Origin: Variovorax sp. PBS-H4
Lineage (GTDB): Bacteria; Pseudomonadota; Gammaproteobacteria; Burkholderiales; Burkholderiaceae_C
Reading direction: 5' to 3'
NCBI RefSeq assembly: GCF_901827205.1
Contig: NZ_LR594675.1
Location: forward strand, 1,178,001 to 1,242,000
DNA length: 64,000 bases
A program made the translations under genes and the position numbers. The notes under the pieces were generated by a model that made no database searches, had not been told where the DNA came from, and saw nothing but the letters and a program-made list of their open reading frames with translations. Positions 41,710 to 50,342 of this stretch are shown here, in pieces (within the stretch, counting starts at the first letter, position 1; each line of letters begins with the position of its first letter).

Positions 41710-42857
41710 ACCACAACGAAGCGCAACGCCCGGTGCCCGTCACCATCCTCACCGGCTTCCTGGGCGCCGGCAAGACCACGCTGCTCAACCACATCCTGAC
41801 CGAGCGCCACGGCCACCGCATCGCGGTGATCGAGAACGAGTTCGGCGAGGTGGACGTGGACTCCGACCTGGTGCTGGCCTCCGAGGAGGAGATCTTCCAG
41901 GTCGCCAATGGCTGCATCTGCTGCGTGGTCGACGTGCGCAACGACCTGGTGAAGATCCTGCAGAAGCTGCTCGAGCGGCAGGACCAGTTCGATCACATCC
42001 TGGTGGAGACCAGCGGCCTGGCCGATCCGTCGCCGGTGGCCGCCACCTTCTTCATGGACAACGAGGTCGCCAGGAAGGTGGTGCTGGATGGCGTGGTCAC
42101 GCTGGTCGACGCCTTGCACGTGCAGCCTCACCTGGACGATCCGGCCCTGGCCGAGTACGACAACCAGGCGGTGACGCAGATCGTCGTGGCCGACCGCATC
42201 CTGCTGAACAAGTCCGACCTGGTGGCGCCCGCGCAGCTGCAGGAAGTCGAGCGCCGCATCCGCTCGCTGAACCAGAGCGCGCCCATCCTGCGCACGGTGC
42301 AGGCACAAGTGGACCTGTCGCTGATCCTGGGGCTGCAGTCCTTCGAATCGGATGCGCTGTCGATGACCGACCCGCACTTCCTGGAGGACGCGCACGGACA
42401 GGCGGACGACCAGCACCACGACCATGACCATGACCATGACCACGATCATGTTTGCGACGCGCACTGCGGCCACGGTCCCGTGCCGGGCCTCTTCGCGGCA
42501 CCCGGACACACACACGACCCATCCGTCGCGTCGGTCTCCTTCACCTTCGACCGCCCCTTCGACGCGCAGCGCCTGCAGCGCTCGCTGCAGGACCTGCTGT
42601 CGATCCGCGGCGACGACATCTTCCGGGTCAAGGGCATCCTGCACGTGCAGGGCGACGATCGCCGGCACGTCCTGCAGGGCGTGCACCGCATCCTCGAGCT
42701 CAAGCCGTCCATGCCCTGGTGGGACGAAACGCCCGCCAGCAAGCTCGTCTTCATCGGCCGCCACCTGCAGGACCACAAGCTGCGCGCCCGCCTGGAGGCC
42801 TGCCTGGCCGACGCCCTGTCCCCGACCGCATCCCACGAGGCGCTGGAAGCCGCCTGA
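41706..42857 (+). CDS. CobW/COG0523-family GTPase (metallochaperone)
   Basis: G3E GTPase of 383 residues. P-loop GFLGAGKTT (17-25), the metal-binding CICC (70-73), ETSGLADP (switch/Walker B region) and NKSD (base recognition). A His/Asp-rich stretch around residues 232-256 contains a run of alternating His-Asp, coded by repeats of CATGAC, and could hold zinc or another metal. The C-terminal CobW_C domain follows (SVSFTFDRPFDAQRLQ). It overlaps the large subunit gene and precedes two amidohydrolases that need metal, so metal delivery to them is a reasonable inference. Confidence 0.9.
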   Translation: MNHNEAQRPVPVTILTGFLGAGKTTLLNHILTERHGHRIAVIENEFGEVDVDSDLVLASEEEIFQVANGCICCVVDVRNDLVKILQKLLERQDQFDHILVETSGLADPSPVAATFFMDNEVARKVVLDGVVTLVDALHVQPHLDDPALAEYDNQAVTQIVVADRILLNKSDLVAPAQLQEVERRIRSLNQSAPILRTVQAQVDLSLILGLQSFESDALSMTDPHFLEDAHGQADDQHHDHDHDHDHDHVCDAHCGHGPVPGLFAAPGHTHDPSVASVSFTFDRPFDAQRLQRSLQDLLSIRGDDIFRVKGILHVQGDDRRHVLQGVHRILELKPSMPWWDETPASKLVFIGRHLQDHKLRARLEACLADALSPTASHEALEAA

Positions 42858-42893
42858 AGCGCTTCGATTTTTTTCGACCAGGAGATTTCATTC

Positions 42894-43829
42894 ATGATCA
42901 TCGACATCAGCTGCTATCCCACCGACCAGGTCGACCTGGCCTGGTGGCATGACGGCGAGGCCTACAGCGCCGAACGCCTGCTGGAGACGATGGACGGCCC
43001 CTACTGGGTCAACGGCAAGCCGCGGCGCATCGACAAGGCCTTCATCCAGCCGCCGCAGGGCAACACCATCTACACCTGGACCGACGGCGACAAGTCGGGG
43101 CGCCAGTCGATCGACGACTACATGGCCTACACGCTCAAGTGCGTGCAGGACCATCCGGACCGCTTCATCGGCTGCTTCGTCTACAACCCGCGCTGCGGCG
43201 TGAAGAACGGCGTGGAGGCCATCGAGCGCTACGTCGTCGAGCACGGTTTCAAGATGGTGCAGATGCAGGCCAACATGCATGCGTACCGGCCCGACCGCGC
43301 GCTGGACTGGGTGCGCCCCGCCTTCGAGAAGTGCGCCGAGCTGGGCATCCCGGTCAAGCTGCACACCGGCGACGGGCCCTACAGCATTCCCACCGAGTGG
43401 GTGCCCATGATCAAGGCCTTTCCGAGCGTCAACTTCATCATGGCGCACTTCGGCGTGCAGACCGGCGGCGTCTATTGCTTCGAACCCTTCCAGTGGGCGC
43501 AGGAGCTGCCCAACGTGTTCTGCGAATCCGGCTGGTGCCTGCAGTCGCGCATCGTGGAGTTCGCCAAGGTGCTGCACCCGAGCAAGATCATCTTCGGCTC
43601 GGACACGCCGCCCAACGAGCCCGGCATGTGGCTGCGCCTGCTGGAAGTGCTGTGCACCAACCCGCCGCAGGGCCTGAACCTCAGCGAGGAAGCGCTCGAG
43701 GACTACCTGGGCAACAACATCGCGCGCATGGTGGGCATCGAGGCCACGCCCGCGCCGCGCAGCTTCGAGGACGCCTGCAAGCGACTCGGCCGCCAGCTCG
43801 ATCCGCAGCCCGTGATCGACCTCTACTGA
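42894..43829 (+). CDS. Amidohydrolase_2 paralogue lacking the HxH metal motif
   Basis: TIM-barrel protein of 311 residues of the amidohydrolase_2 group. It is clearly paralogous to the next protein (shared MDGPYxxNGKPRRID, KMVQMQANMHAYRPDRAL versus KMIKLHANMHGYRPDRAL, GSDTPPNEPGMWLR). The N-terminal HxH metal pair is replaced: MIIDISCYPT has Ser6 and Tyr8 where the paralogue has His6 and His8. The other expected ligands His157, His185 and Asp237 remain. It may be a regulatory or structural partner of the second copy, or may use an altered metal site. It lies 36 bp after the CobW gene. Confidence 0.88.
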   Translation: MIIDISCYPTDQVDLAWWHDGEAYSAERLLETMDGPYWVNGKPRRIDKAFIQPPQGNTIYTWTDGDKSGRQSIDDYMAYTLKCVQDHPDRFIGCFVYNPRCGVKNGVEAIERYVVEHGFKMVQMQANMHAYRPDRALDWVRPAFEKCAELGIPVKLHTGDGPYSIPTEWVPMIKAFPSVNFIMAHFGVQTGGVYCFEPFQWAQELPNVFCESGWCLQSRIVEFAKVLHPSKIIFGSDTPPNEPGMWLRLLEVLCTNPPQGLNLSEEALEDYLGNNIARMVGIEATPAPRSFEDACKRLGRQLDPQPVIDLY

Positions 43830-43852
43830 CAAGACCTCCCGGAGACGAGAAC

Positions 43853-44767
43853 ATGATCATCGACACCCACCTGCACCCGACCAACCTGGTCGACGAGGCC
43901 TGGCGCCACACCGGCACGCCCTTCAACGGCGAGCGCATGCTCAAGCTGATGGACGGCCCCTACATGATCAATGGCAAGCCGCGCCGCATCGACATGGGCT
44001 TCATCCAGCCGCCGCCGGGCAACACCGGCTACCGCGACGGCAACCGGCGCGGCCGCGAAGGCATCCGCGACTACATGGCCTACATCGCCGAGCTGACGCA
44101 GAAGTACCCCGACCGCTTCATCGGCAACTTCAACTACAACCCCCGCTGGGGCCCGGAGAACGGCGCGGCGGAGCTCGAATTCCACATCAAGGAGTACGGC
44201 TTCAAGATGATCAAGCTGCACGCCAACATGCACGGCTACCGGCCCGATCGCGCCCTCGAATGGCTGCGCCCCGCGATGAAGGTCTGCGCCAAGTACAACA
44301 CCGTGGTGCTGATCCACACCGGCGACGGGCCGTTCACCATCCCGACGATGTTCTATCCGATCATCCGCGAGTTCCCGATGGTGAATTTCGTCATTGCGCA
44401 CTTCGGCATCCAGACCGGCGGCAACTACTCCTTCGAGACCTTCTGGATGGCCATGGACACGCCCAACGTGTATGTGGAATCGGGCTGGTGCTTCCAGGCC
44501 CGCATCGCGGAGTTCGCCAAGGAACTGCCGCGCCACAAGCTCGTGTTCGGGACGGACAGCCCGCCCAACGAGCCCGGCATGTGGCTGCGCGAGCTCGAGA
44601 TGCTGTGCCGGCCCCCGCCGCACGGCATCGGCATCGACGAGGACCAGCTCGAGGACTACCTGGGCAACAACATCGCGCGCCTTTGCGGCATCGAGACCAC
44701 GCGGCCACCGCGCAACCAGGAAGAGGCCAAGGTGCGCCTGGCCGACACCTACGCCACGCTGAAGTAG
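43853..44767 (+). CDS. Amidohydrolase_2 family hydrolase or decarboxylase
   Basis: Metal-dependent TIM-barrel enzyme of 304 residues. All usual metal-site residues are present: His6 and His8 (IDTHLHPT), His155 (LIHTGDGP), His183 (IAHFG) and Asp235 (FGTDSPPNEPG). This family includes decarboxylases such as ACMSD and gamma-resorcylate decarboxylase, and ring or lactone hydrolases. It follows its inactive-looking paralogue by 23 bp, with a GGAG ribosome site, and precedes the UbiD gene. A step after ring hydroxylation, such as ring hydrolysis, is the inferred role. Confidence 0.88.
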   Translation: MIIDTHLHPTNLVDEAWRHTGTPFNGERMLKLMDGPYMINGKPRRIDMGFIQPPPGNTGYRDGNRRGREGIRDYMAYIAELTQKYPDRFIGNFNYNPRWGPENGAAELEFHIKEYGFKMIKLHANMHGYRPDRALEWLRPAMKVCAKYNTVVLIHTGDGPFTIPTMFYPIIREFPMVNFVIAHFGIQTGGNYSFETFWMAMDTPNVYVESGWCFQARIAEFAKELPRHKLVFGTDSPPNEPGMWLRELEMLCRPPPHGIGIDEDQLEDYLGNNIARLCGIETTRPPRNQEEAKVRLADTYATLK

Positions 44768-44828
44768 AGCGTCCTGCGGCGGCCCGCGAGGCCGGCGCAC
44801 GGACCCGGAACCGCCCAGGAGTTGCTTC

Positions 44829-46226
44829 ATGACATCGCAAGCCAAGCTGCTCGAGGACACCGGCCAGGACCTGCACAGGTTCATGGCCGCCTACCGCGAG
44901 CTCTTCCCGGACGACGTGCTGACCGTGCGCGAGCCCGTCGGGCCGGACCAGGACGTGACCGCGGCGGTCTGGTCGCTGGCCGCGCAGGGCCGCCATCCTG
45001 CGCTGGTGTTCGACAAGGTCGAGGGGGTCGGCGCGCCGCTGGTCACCAACCTGTTCGGCTCCCGCGAGCGCGTGGGGCGCATGCTCGGCGGCGTCCCGCC
45101 CGCGGGCATCCACGCGGAATACCAGGCACGCAGCCGTCGCATGACGGCCCCGCGCGAAGTCGCCTCCGGCGCGGTGACGCAGCGGGTGAGCCGTGGGCCG
45201 GTGGATCTTTCCGAACTGCCGACCATCCGCCATTTCGCGACCGACCGTGGTCCCTACATCACCAACGCCATCATTGCCGCGGAAGACCGGGAGGCCGGCA
45301 TCGGCAACCTGAGCTATCACCGCTCGATGGTTCATTCACGCGACGAGATCGCCACCAGCCTGCACTCGCGCGGCCATCTGTGGCGCATGCTGCAGGCGGC
45401 CCAGGCCCGCGGCAGGCCGCTCGCGGTGGCGATGGTGGTCGGCGCACATCCGCTCTTCATGCTGGCCGGCGCGGCGCGGCTGCCCTACGGCGTCGACGAG
45501 CGCCACGTGGCCGGCGGGCTCTTCGGCGCCCCGCTGGAGGTGGTGCGCACGCCGAAGTACGGCATCGCCGTGCCGGCGCACGCGGAGTTCGTGCTCGAAG
45601 GCGTGATCGACCCCGAGGCCCATGCCGAGGAAGGGCCCTTCGGCGAGTTCACCGGCTACTCGTCGGACCGCTCCACCAACAACCTGCTGCGGGTGGAAAC
45701 GCTGATGCGCCGCGACGACGCCTGGCTGCTCGACGTGGTCGGCGGCAATTCGGCCGAGCACCTCAACCTGGGCCGCATCCCGCGCGAATCCGAGATGGTG
45801 GAGAAGCTCAGGGAGCGCTTCCCCGGCGTGACGGCGGTGCACTACCCGAGTTCGGGCACGCACTTCCATGCCTACGTGGCGCTGAAGCAGTCGCGTCCCG
45901 GCGAGGCGCGCCAGGTGATGCTGGGGCTGCTGGGCTGGGACCCATACCTCAAGACGGTGATCGCCGTGGACGAGGACGTCGACATCACGCGCGACGAAGA
46001 AGTGCTGTGGGCATTGGCCACGCACTTCCAGCCGCACCAGGACATGTTGATGGTCGAGGGCCTGCCCGGCAGTGCGCTCGATCCCTCGGCGTCCGGCGTG
46101 GGCACCACCTCGCGCATGGGGCTGGACGCGACGCGCGGCCCTGCCTTCGATGGCGTGCGCGCTCGCATCGACGATGCGGCCATGGCGCGCGCCGCGGGCT
46201 TCCTCGCCCGCGCCGGCCGCCGCTGA
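44829..46226 (+). CDS. UbiD-family prenyl-FMN-dependent decarboxylase
   Basis: UbiD/Fdc-type (de)carboxylase of 465 residues. The substrate and prenyl-FMN site is recognisable from NLSYHRSMV (arginine) and HAEEGPFGEFTGY (glutamates of the E-R-E set), with AIIAAEDREAGIGNLS and HPLFMLAGAARLPYG in between. It uses the prenylated FMN made by the UbiX protein encoded at 37408. UbiD enzymes decarboxylate aromatic, heteroaromatic or acrylic acids. Therefore the operon's substrate or an intermediate probably carries a carboxylate on an aromatic ring. Start ATG 44829; the gene is 31 bp before the NCS2 permease. Confidence 0.9.
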   Translation: MTSQAKLLEDTGQDLHRFMAAYRELFPDDVLTVREPVGPDQDVTAAVWSLAAQGRHPALVFDKVEGVGAPLVTNLFGSRERVGRMLGGVPPAGIHAEYQARSRRMTAPREVASGAVTQRVSRGPVDLSELPTIRHFATDRGPYITNAIIAAEDREAGIGNLSYHRSMVHSRDEIATSLHSRGHLWRMLQAAQARGRPLAVAMVVGAHPLFMLAGAARLPYGVDERHVAGGLFGAPLEVVRTPKYGIAVPAHAEFVLEGVIDPEAHAEEGPFGEFTGYSSDRSTNNLLRVETLMRRDDAWLLDVVGGNSAEHLNLGRIPRESEMVEKLRERFPGVTAVHYPSSGTHFHAYVALKQSRPGEARQVMLGLLGWDPYLKTVIAVDEDVDITRDEEVLWALATHFQPHQDMLMVEGLPGSALDPSASGVGTTSRMGLDATRGPAFDGVRARIDDAAMARAAGFLARAGRR

Positions 46227-46257
46227 ATGCAAGGATAAAAACCAGGAGACAAGCACC

Positions 46258-47652
46258 ATGACTGAATCTGCCAACGCGCGGTCCGACACGTCGCCCGTGC
46301 ATCCCGTCGACGAGATCCTGCCGCTGCACAAGATGGGCACGCTGGCGCTGCAGCACGTGCTGGTGATGTACGCCGGCGCCATCGCGGTGCCGCTCATCAT
46401 CGGCGGCGCGCTCAAGCTCCCCAAGGGGGACATCGCCTTCCTGATCTCGGCCGACCTGTTCTGCTGCGGCCTGGTGACCATCCTCCAGTGCGTGGGCATC
46501 GGCAAGGTGGGCATCCGCCTGCCGATGATGATGGGTGTCACCTTCACGGCCATCGCGCCCATCATCACGGCCGGTTCCAATCCGGATCTCGGCTTGCGTG
46601 CGGTGTTCGGTGCCGTGATCGTCGCGGGCCTCTTCACGCTGCTGGTCGCGGGCCAGGTCGGCAAGATGGTGCGATGGTTTCCGCCCGTGGTCACCGGCAC
46701 GGTGGTGCTCGTCATCGGCATCTCGCTGATGCGCGTGGGCATCAACTGGGCGGCCGGCGGCAGCCCGACCTTGCCGAGCCCGAGCGGCCCGATCCCCAAT
46801 CCGAACTACGGCGTGCCGCTGCACCTGGCGATCTCCGGCGTGGTGCTGCTCTCCATCCTGTTCATCATCGCCACCTGCAAGGGCTTCCTGTGCAACATCG
46901 CGGTGCTGCTGGGCATCGCGACCGGCTTCGTCATCGCGCTGGCGCTCGGCCAGGTGAGCTTCGCCGGGCTGGACACCGCCTCTTGGGTCCAGGTCATCAC
47001 GCCCTTCCACTTCGGGCTGCCGACCTTCGACCTGATGACCTCCGTCACGCTGTGCGTGGTGATGGTGGTCATCATGGTGGAGGGCGTCGGCCAGTTCCTC
47101 GCGCTCAGCGAAGTGGTGGGGCGCCCGCTGCAGAAGGACGACGTGGCGCGCGGGCTGCGCGCCGATGGCGTGGGCGCGATCGTGGGCGGTGTGTTCAACA
47201 CCTTCACCTACACCTCCTACGCGCAGAACATCGGCCTGGTGCAGGTCACCGGGGTGCGCAGCCGCTGGGTGTGCGCGGCGGCGGGCGTGCTGCTGATGGT
47301 GCTGGGCTGCCTGCCCAAGCTGGCCGTGCTGGCCGCCTCGATCCCGCAGTACGCGCTCGGCGGCGCGGCGCTGGTGATGTTCGGCATGGTGGCGGCCACC
47401 GGCATCCGCATCCTCGGGCATGTGGACTTCGTCGGCAACAAGAAGAATCCGTACATCGTGGCGGTCAGCCTGGCGCTGGGCATGATCCCGCTGGTGGCCG
47501 ACCGCTTCTTCGCGCAGCTGCCGGAGCTGCTGGCCCGCTTCTGCCAGAACGGCATCCTGCTGGGCACGCTGACGGCCGTGCTGCTGAACCTGCTGTTCAA
47601 CACCCGCGAGTCGGCGAATCCGTCGACCAGCATCGCGCGCGGAGTCGCCTGA
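46258..47652 (+). CDS. NCS2/NAT-family nucleobase permease (xanthine/uracil type)
   Basis: Inner-membrane permease of 464 residues with about 14 helices. Family features are LALQHVLVMYAGAIAVPLIIGGAL, the QH motif in the first helix, VEGVGQFLALSE in helix 8 and FNTFTYTSYAQNIGLVQVTGVRSR in helix 10. NCS2 proteins carry purines, uracil or related rings with protons. ATG 46258 has AGGAGA 9 bp upstream. Its place after UbiD and before a BMP-type ABC importer suggests two uptake routes for related ring compounds. Confidence 0.92.
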   Translation: MTESANARSDTSPVHPVDEILPLHKMGTLALQHVLVMYAGAIAVPLIIGGALKLPKGDIAFLISADLFCCGLVTILQCVGIGKVGIRLPMMMGVTFTAIAPIITAGSNPDLGLRAVFGAVIVAGLFTLLVAGQVGKMVRWFPPVVTGTVVLVIGISLMRVGINWAAGGSPTLPSPSGPIPNPNYGVPLHLAISGVVLLSILFIIATCKGFLCNIAVLLGIATGFVIALALGQVSFAGLDTASWVQVITPFHFGLPTFDLMTSVTLCVVMVVIMVEGVGQFLALSEVVGRPLQKDDVARGLRADGVGAIVGGVFNTFTYTSYAQNIGLVQVTGVRSRWVCAAAGVLLMVLGCLPKLAVLAASIPQYALGGAALVMFGMVAATGIRILGHVDFVGNKKNPYIVAVSLALGMIPLVADRFFAQLPELLARFCQNGILLGTLTAVLLNLLFNTRESANPSTSIARGVA

Positions 47653-47653
47653 C

Positions 47654-49267
47654 GTGGCCGCGCATCTGCGCAGCGCGGCCGGTGCACTCGCCGGGCCGCA
47701 GCTGGAGCTCGCCGGTATCCGCAAGGTCTATGCCTCGGTGGTCGCCAACGACGGCATCGACCTGGTGGTTCAGCCCGGCGAGATCCACGCGATCCTCGGC
47801 GAGAACGGCGCGGGCAAGTCCACGCTGATGAAGATCATCTACGGCGTGACCGCGCCGACCTCGGGCGAGATCCGCTGGCGCGGCGAGCGCGTCGCGATCG
47901 GCAGTCCGAGCCGCGCGCGCAGCCTGGGCATCGGCATGGTGTTCCAGCACTTCGTGCTGTTCGAGACATTGACCGTGGTGCAGAACGTAGCCCTCGCGTT
48001 GCCGGGCCGGCCCGACCTGGACGACCTGGCCCAGCGCATCGATGCCGTCGGCCGCCGCTACGGGCTGCCGGTGGACCCGCGCCGGTCGGTGCATTCGCTG
48101 TCGGTCGGCGAGCGCCAGCGCGTGGAGATCATCCGCTGCCTGCTGCAGAACCCGCGCCTGCTCATCATGGACGAGCCCACCTCGGTGCTCACGCCGCAGG
48201 CGGTGCGCAAGCTGTTCGAGACGCTGCGGCAGCTGGCCGACGAGGGCTGCAGCATCCTCTACATCAGCCACAAGCTCGACGAGGTGCGCGAGCTCTGCCA
48301 CAACGCCACGGTGCTGCGCGGCGGGCGCGTCACGGGCCATTGCGTGCCCGCCTGCGAGACGCCGGCCTCCATGGCCCGGATGATGATCGGCAAGGACCTG
48401 ACCGCCTGCAGTCGCGGTGTGCCGGCCGCGCCTGGCGAGGTGCGGCTCGCGCTGCACGCACTCACGCAGCCAGCACAGCATCCCTTCGGCGTCGCGTTGC
48501 GCGAGGTGGGGCTGGAGGTGCGCGCGGGCGAGATCGTCGGCATCGCGGGCGTGTCGGGCAACGGCCAGCAGGAGCTCCTGCAGGCCCTGTCCGGCGAGGC
48601 GCCGTTGCCGCGCGAGGTGCGCGCTTCCGTTTCGCTGGACGGGCGGCCCGTGGGCCACCTGGGCAGCAGCGCTCGCCGCGCGCGTGGCCTGGGCTTCGTG
48701 CCGGAGGAGCGGCTGGGCCGCGGCGCCGTGCCGGCCATGAGCCTGGCTGACAACGCGCTGCTGACGGCGCACCGGCAAGGCCTGGTGCGGCGCGGACTGG
48801 TCCGGCGCGGCGCGGTGCGCGCTTTCGCGCAGCGCTGCATCGCCGAGTTCTCGGTCAAGTGCGCGGGCCCGCAGGCGCAAGCCGATGCCTTGTCGGGCGG
48901 CAATCTGCAGAAGTTCATCGTGGGACGCGAACTGATGCAGCGCCCGCGCGTGCTGGTGGCTGCACAGCCCACGTGGGGCGTCGACGTCGGGGCGGCGGCC
49001 TTCATCCGCCAGTCGCTGGTCGCGCTGCGGGACGCGGGCGCGGCGCTGCTGGTGGTGTCGGAGGAACTGGACGAGCTGTTCGAGATCTGCGACCGCATCG
49101 CAGTGATGGCCAACGGCCGGCTGTCGCCCGCCGTGCCCACGCACCAGACCGACGTGGAAACCATCGGCCTCTGGATGAGCGGCATGTGGCCCGAAGCCGG
49201 CGCCGCGACTGCCTCGCCAGCCACGCCCGCAACGGGCCCGGAGGTGCGCCATGTGGCCCAGGCTTGA
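47654..49267 (+). CDS. ABC transporter ATPase with two nucleotide-binding domains (nucleoside/BMP type)
   Basis: ATPase of 537 residues, two domains as in NupO/BmpA-linked and sugar-type importers. Domain 1 has Walker A GENGAGKST, VHSLSVGERQRVEI signature and Walker B LLIMDEPT. Domain 2 has a degenerate Walker A (GVSGNGQQELL) and signature LSGGNLQKF, and AAQPTWGVDVGA in place of Walker B; this is the normal asymmetric pattern of the family. Translation starts at GTG 47654, 1 bp after the permease stop. It overlaps the next permease gene by 17 bp. Confidence 0.92.
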   Translation: MAAHLRSAAGALAGPQLELAGIRKVYASVVANDGIDLVVQPGEIHAILGENGAGKSTLMKIIYGVTAPTSGEIRWRGERVAIGSPSRARSLGIGMVFQHFVLFETLTVVQNVALALPGRPDLDDLAQRIDAVGRRYGLPVDPRRSVHSLSVGERQRVEIIRCLLQNPRLLIMDEPTSVLTPQAVRKLFETLRQLADEGCSILYISHKLDEVRELCHNATVLRGGRVTGHCVPACETPASMARMMIGKDLTACSRGVPAAPGEVRLALHALTQPAQHPFGVALREVGLEVRAGEIVGIAGVSGNGQQELLQALSGEAPLPREVRASVSLDGRPVGHLGSSARRARGLGFVPEERLGRGAVPAMSLADNALLTAHRQGLVRRGLVRRGAVRAFAQRCIAEFSVKCAGPQAQADALSGGNLQKFIVGRELMQRPRVLVAAQPTWGVDVGAAAFIRQSLVALRDAGAALLVVSEELDELFEICDRIAVMANGRLSPAVPTHQTDVETIGLWMSGMWPEAGAATASPATPATGPEVRHVAQA

Positions 49268-50342
49268 GGCGCGTCCCGAGGCTTCGCGCCGCATGCGCTG
49301 GCTCTCGCCGCTGCTGGCGATCGGGCTGACGATGGCAGGCGGCCTGGCCTTGTTCGCCGCGCTGGGGCAGAACCCCGTGGCGGGCTTCAGGGTGTACTTC
49401 CTGCAACCCTTGCACGACGTGTATGGCCTGAGCGAGCTGCTCCTGAAAGCCACGCCGCTGATGCTGATCGGCGTCGGGCTGGCGGCGGGCTTCCGCGCGG
49501 GCGTGTGGAACATCGGCGCGGAGGGCCAGTTCATTCTCGGTGCGCTGTGCGCGAGCGCCGTCGCGCTGCAGGTCGGCGATGCATCGGCGCCGTGGGCGGT
49601 GCCTGCCATGGTGCTGGCCGGCGCCCTCGGCGGCGCGCTGTGGGCGGCCATACCGGCATGGCTTCGCACCCGCTGGGGCACCAACGAGATCCTGGTGTCG
49701 CTGATGCTGGTCTATGTGGCGCAGATGCTGGCGTCCTGGCTGATCTACGGCCCATGGAAGGACCCGGGCGGCTACAACTTCCCGCAGACCCGCAGCTTCG
49801 GCGACAGCGCGCTGCTGCCGATCCTGGTGGAGGGCACGCGCCTGCACGCGGGCTTCCTGCTGGCGCTGGCGGCGCTGCTGGCGGGCTACGTGTTCCTGCA
49901 GCTGAGCTTCCAGGGCTTCCAGCTCCAGGTGGCGGGCCAGGCCGGGCAGGCCGGGCGCTACGCCGGCTTTTCCGGCCGCCGCGCCGTGTGGGTCGGACTG
50001 CTGGCCGGCGGCACGCTGGCTGGCGTGGCGGGCATGACCGAAGTCGCCGGGCCGATGGGGCAACTCACCGCCCAGGTGTCCGCGGGCTATGGCTTCGCGG
50101 CCATCATCGTCGCGTTCGTCGGCCGGCTGCATCCGGCCGGCATCTTCGGCGCCAGCCTGCTGATGGCGCTGCTCTTCCTCGGCGGCGAGCAGGCGCAGCA
50201 GCACCTGAACCTGCCCTCGTCGATCTCGAAGGTGTTCCAGGGGATGCTGCTGTTCTTCCTGCTGGCCTCGGATCTTTTCATCGGCTACCGGCTGCGCTGG
50301 GAGCCCATCGCGTGGAGGGGGTTCACATGGACACGTCGCTGA
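49251..50342 (+). CDS. ABC transporter permease 1 (BMP/nucleoside type)
   Basis: Membrane subunit of 363 residues, about eight to ten helices. Typical family segments are TPLMLIGVGLAAGFRAGVWNIGAEGQF and TRWGTNEILVSLMLVYVAQ, then AGMTEVAGPMGQLT. Overlaps the ATPase gene by 17 bp and the next permease gene by 16 bp. With the second permease, the ATPase and the BMP lipoprotein-like receptor it forms a complete importer for nucleosides, nucleobases or similar rings. Confidence 0.92.
   Translation: MWPRLEARPEASRRMRWLSPLLAIGLTMAGGLALFAALGQNPVAGFRVYFLQPLHDVYGLSELLLKATPLMLIGVGLAAGFRAGVWNIGAEGQFILGALCASAVALQVGDASAPWAVPAMVLAGALGGALWAAIPAWLRTRWGTNEILVSLMLVYVAQMLASWLIYGPWKDPGGYNFPQTRSFGDSALLPILVEGTRLHAGFLLALAALLAGYVFLQLSFQGFQLQVAGQAGQAGRYAGFSGRRAVWVGLLAGGTLAGVAGMTEVAGPMGQLTAQVSAGYGFAAIIVAFVGRLHPAGIFGASLLMALLFLGGEQAQQHLNLPSSISKVFQGMLLFFLLASDLFIGYRLRWEPIAWRGFTWTRR

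Noticed and set aside
47654..49267. Degenerate second nucleotide-binding domain seen as a damaged gene
   Set aside because: The altered Walker motifs in the second half are normal for this importer family.
47597..49684. Minus-strand frame of 695 codons opposite the ABC ATPase
   Set aside because: Antisense to Walker A, signature and Walker B motifs; no own features.
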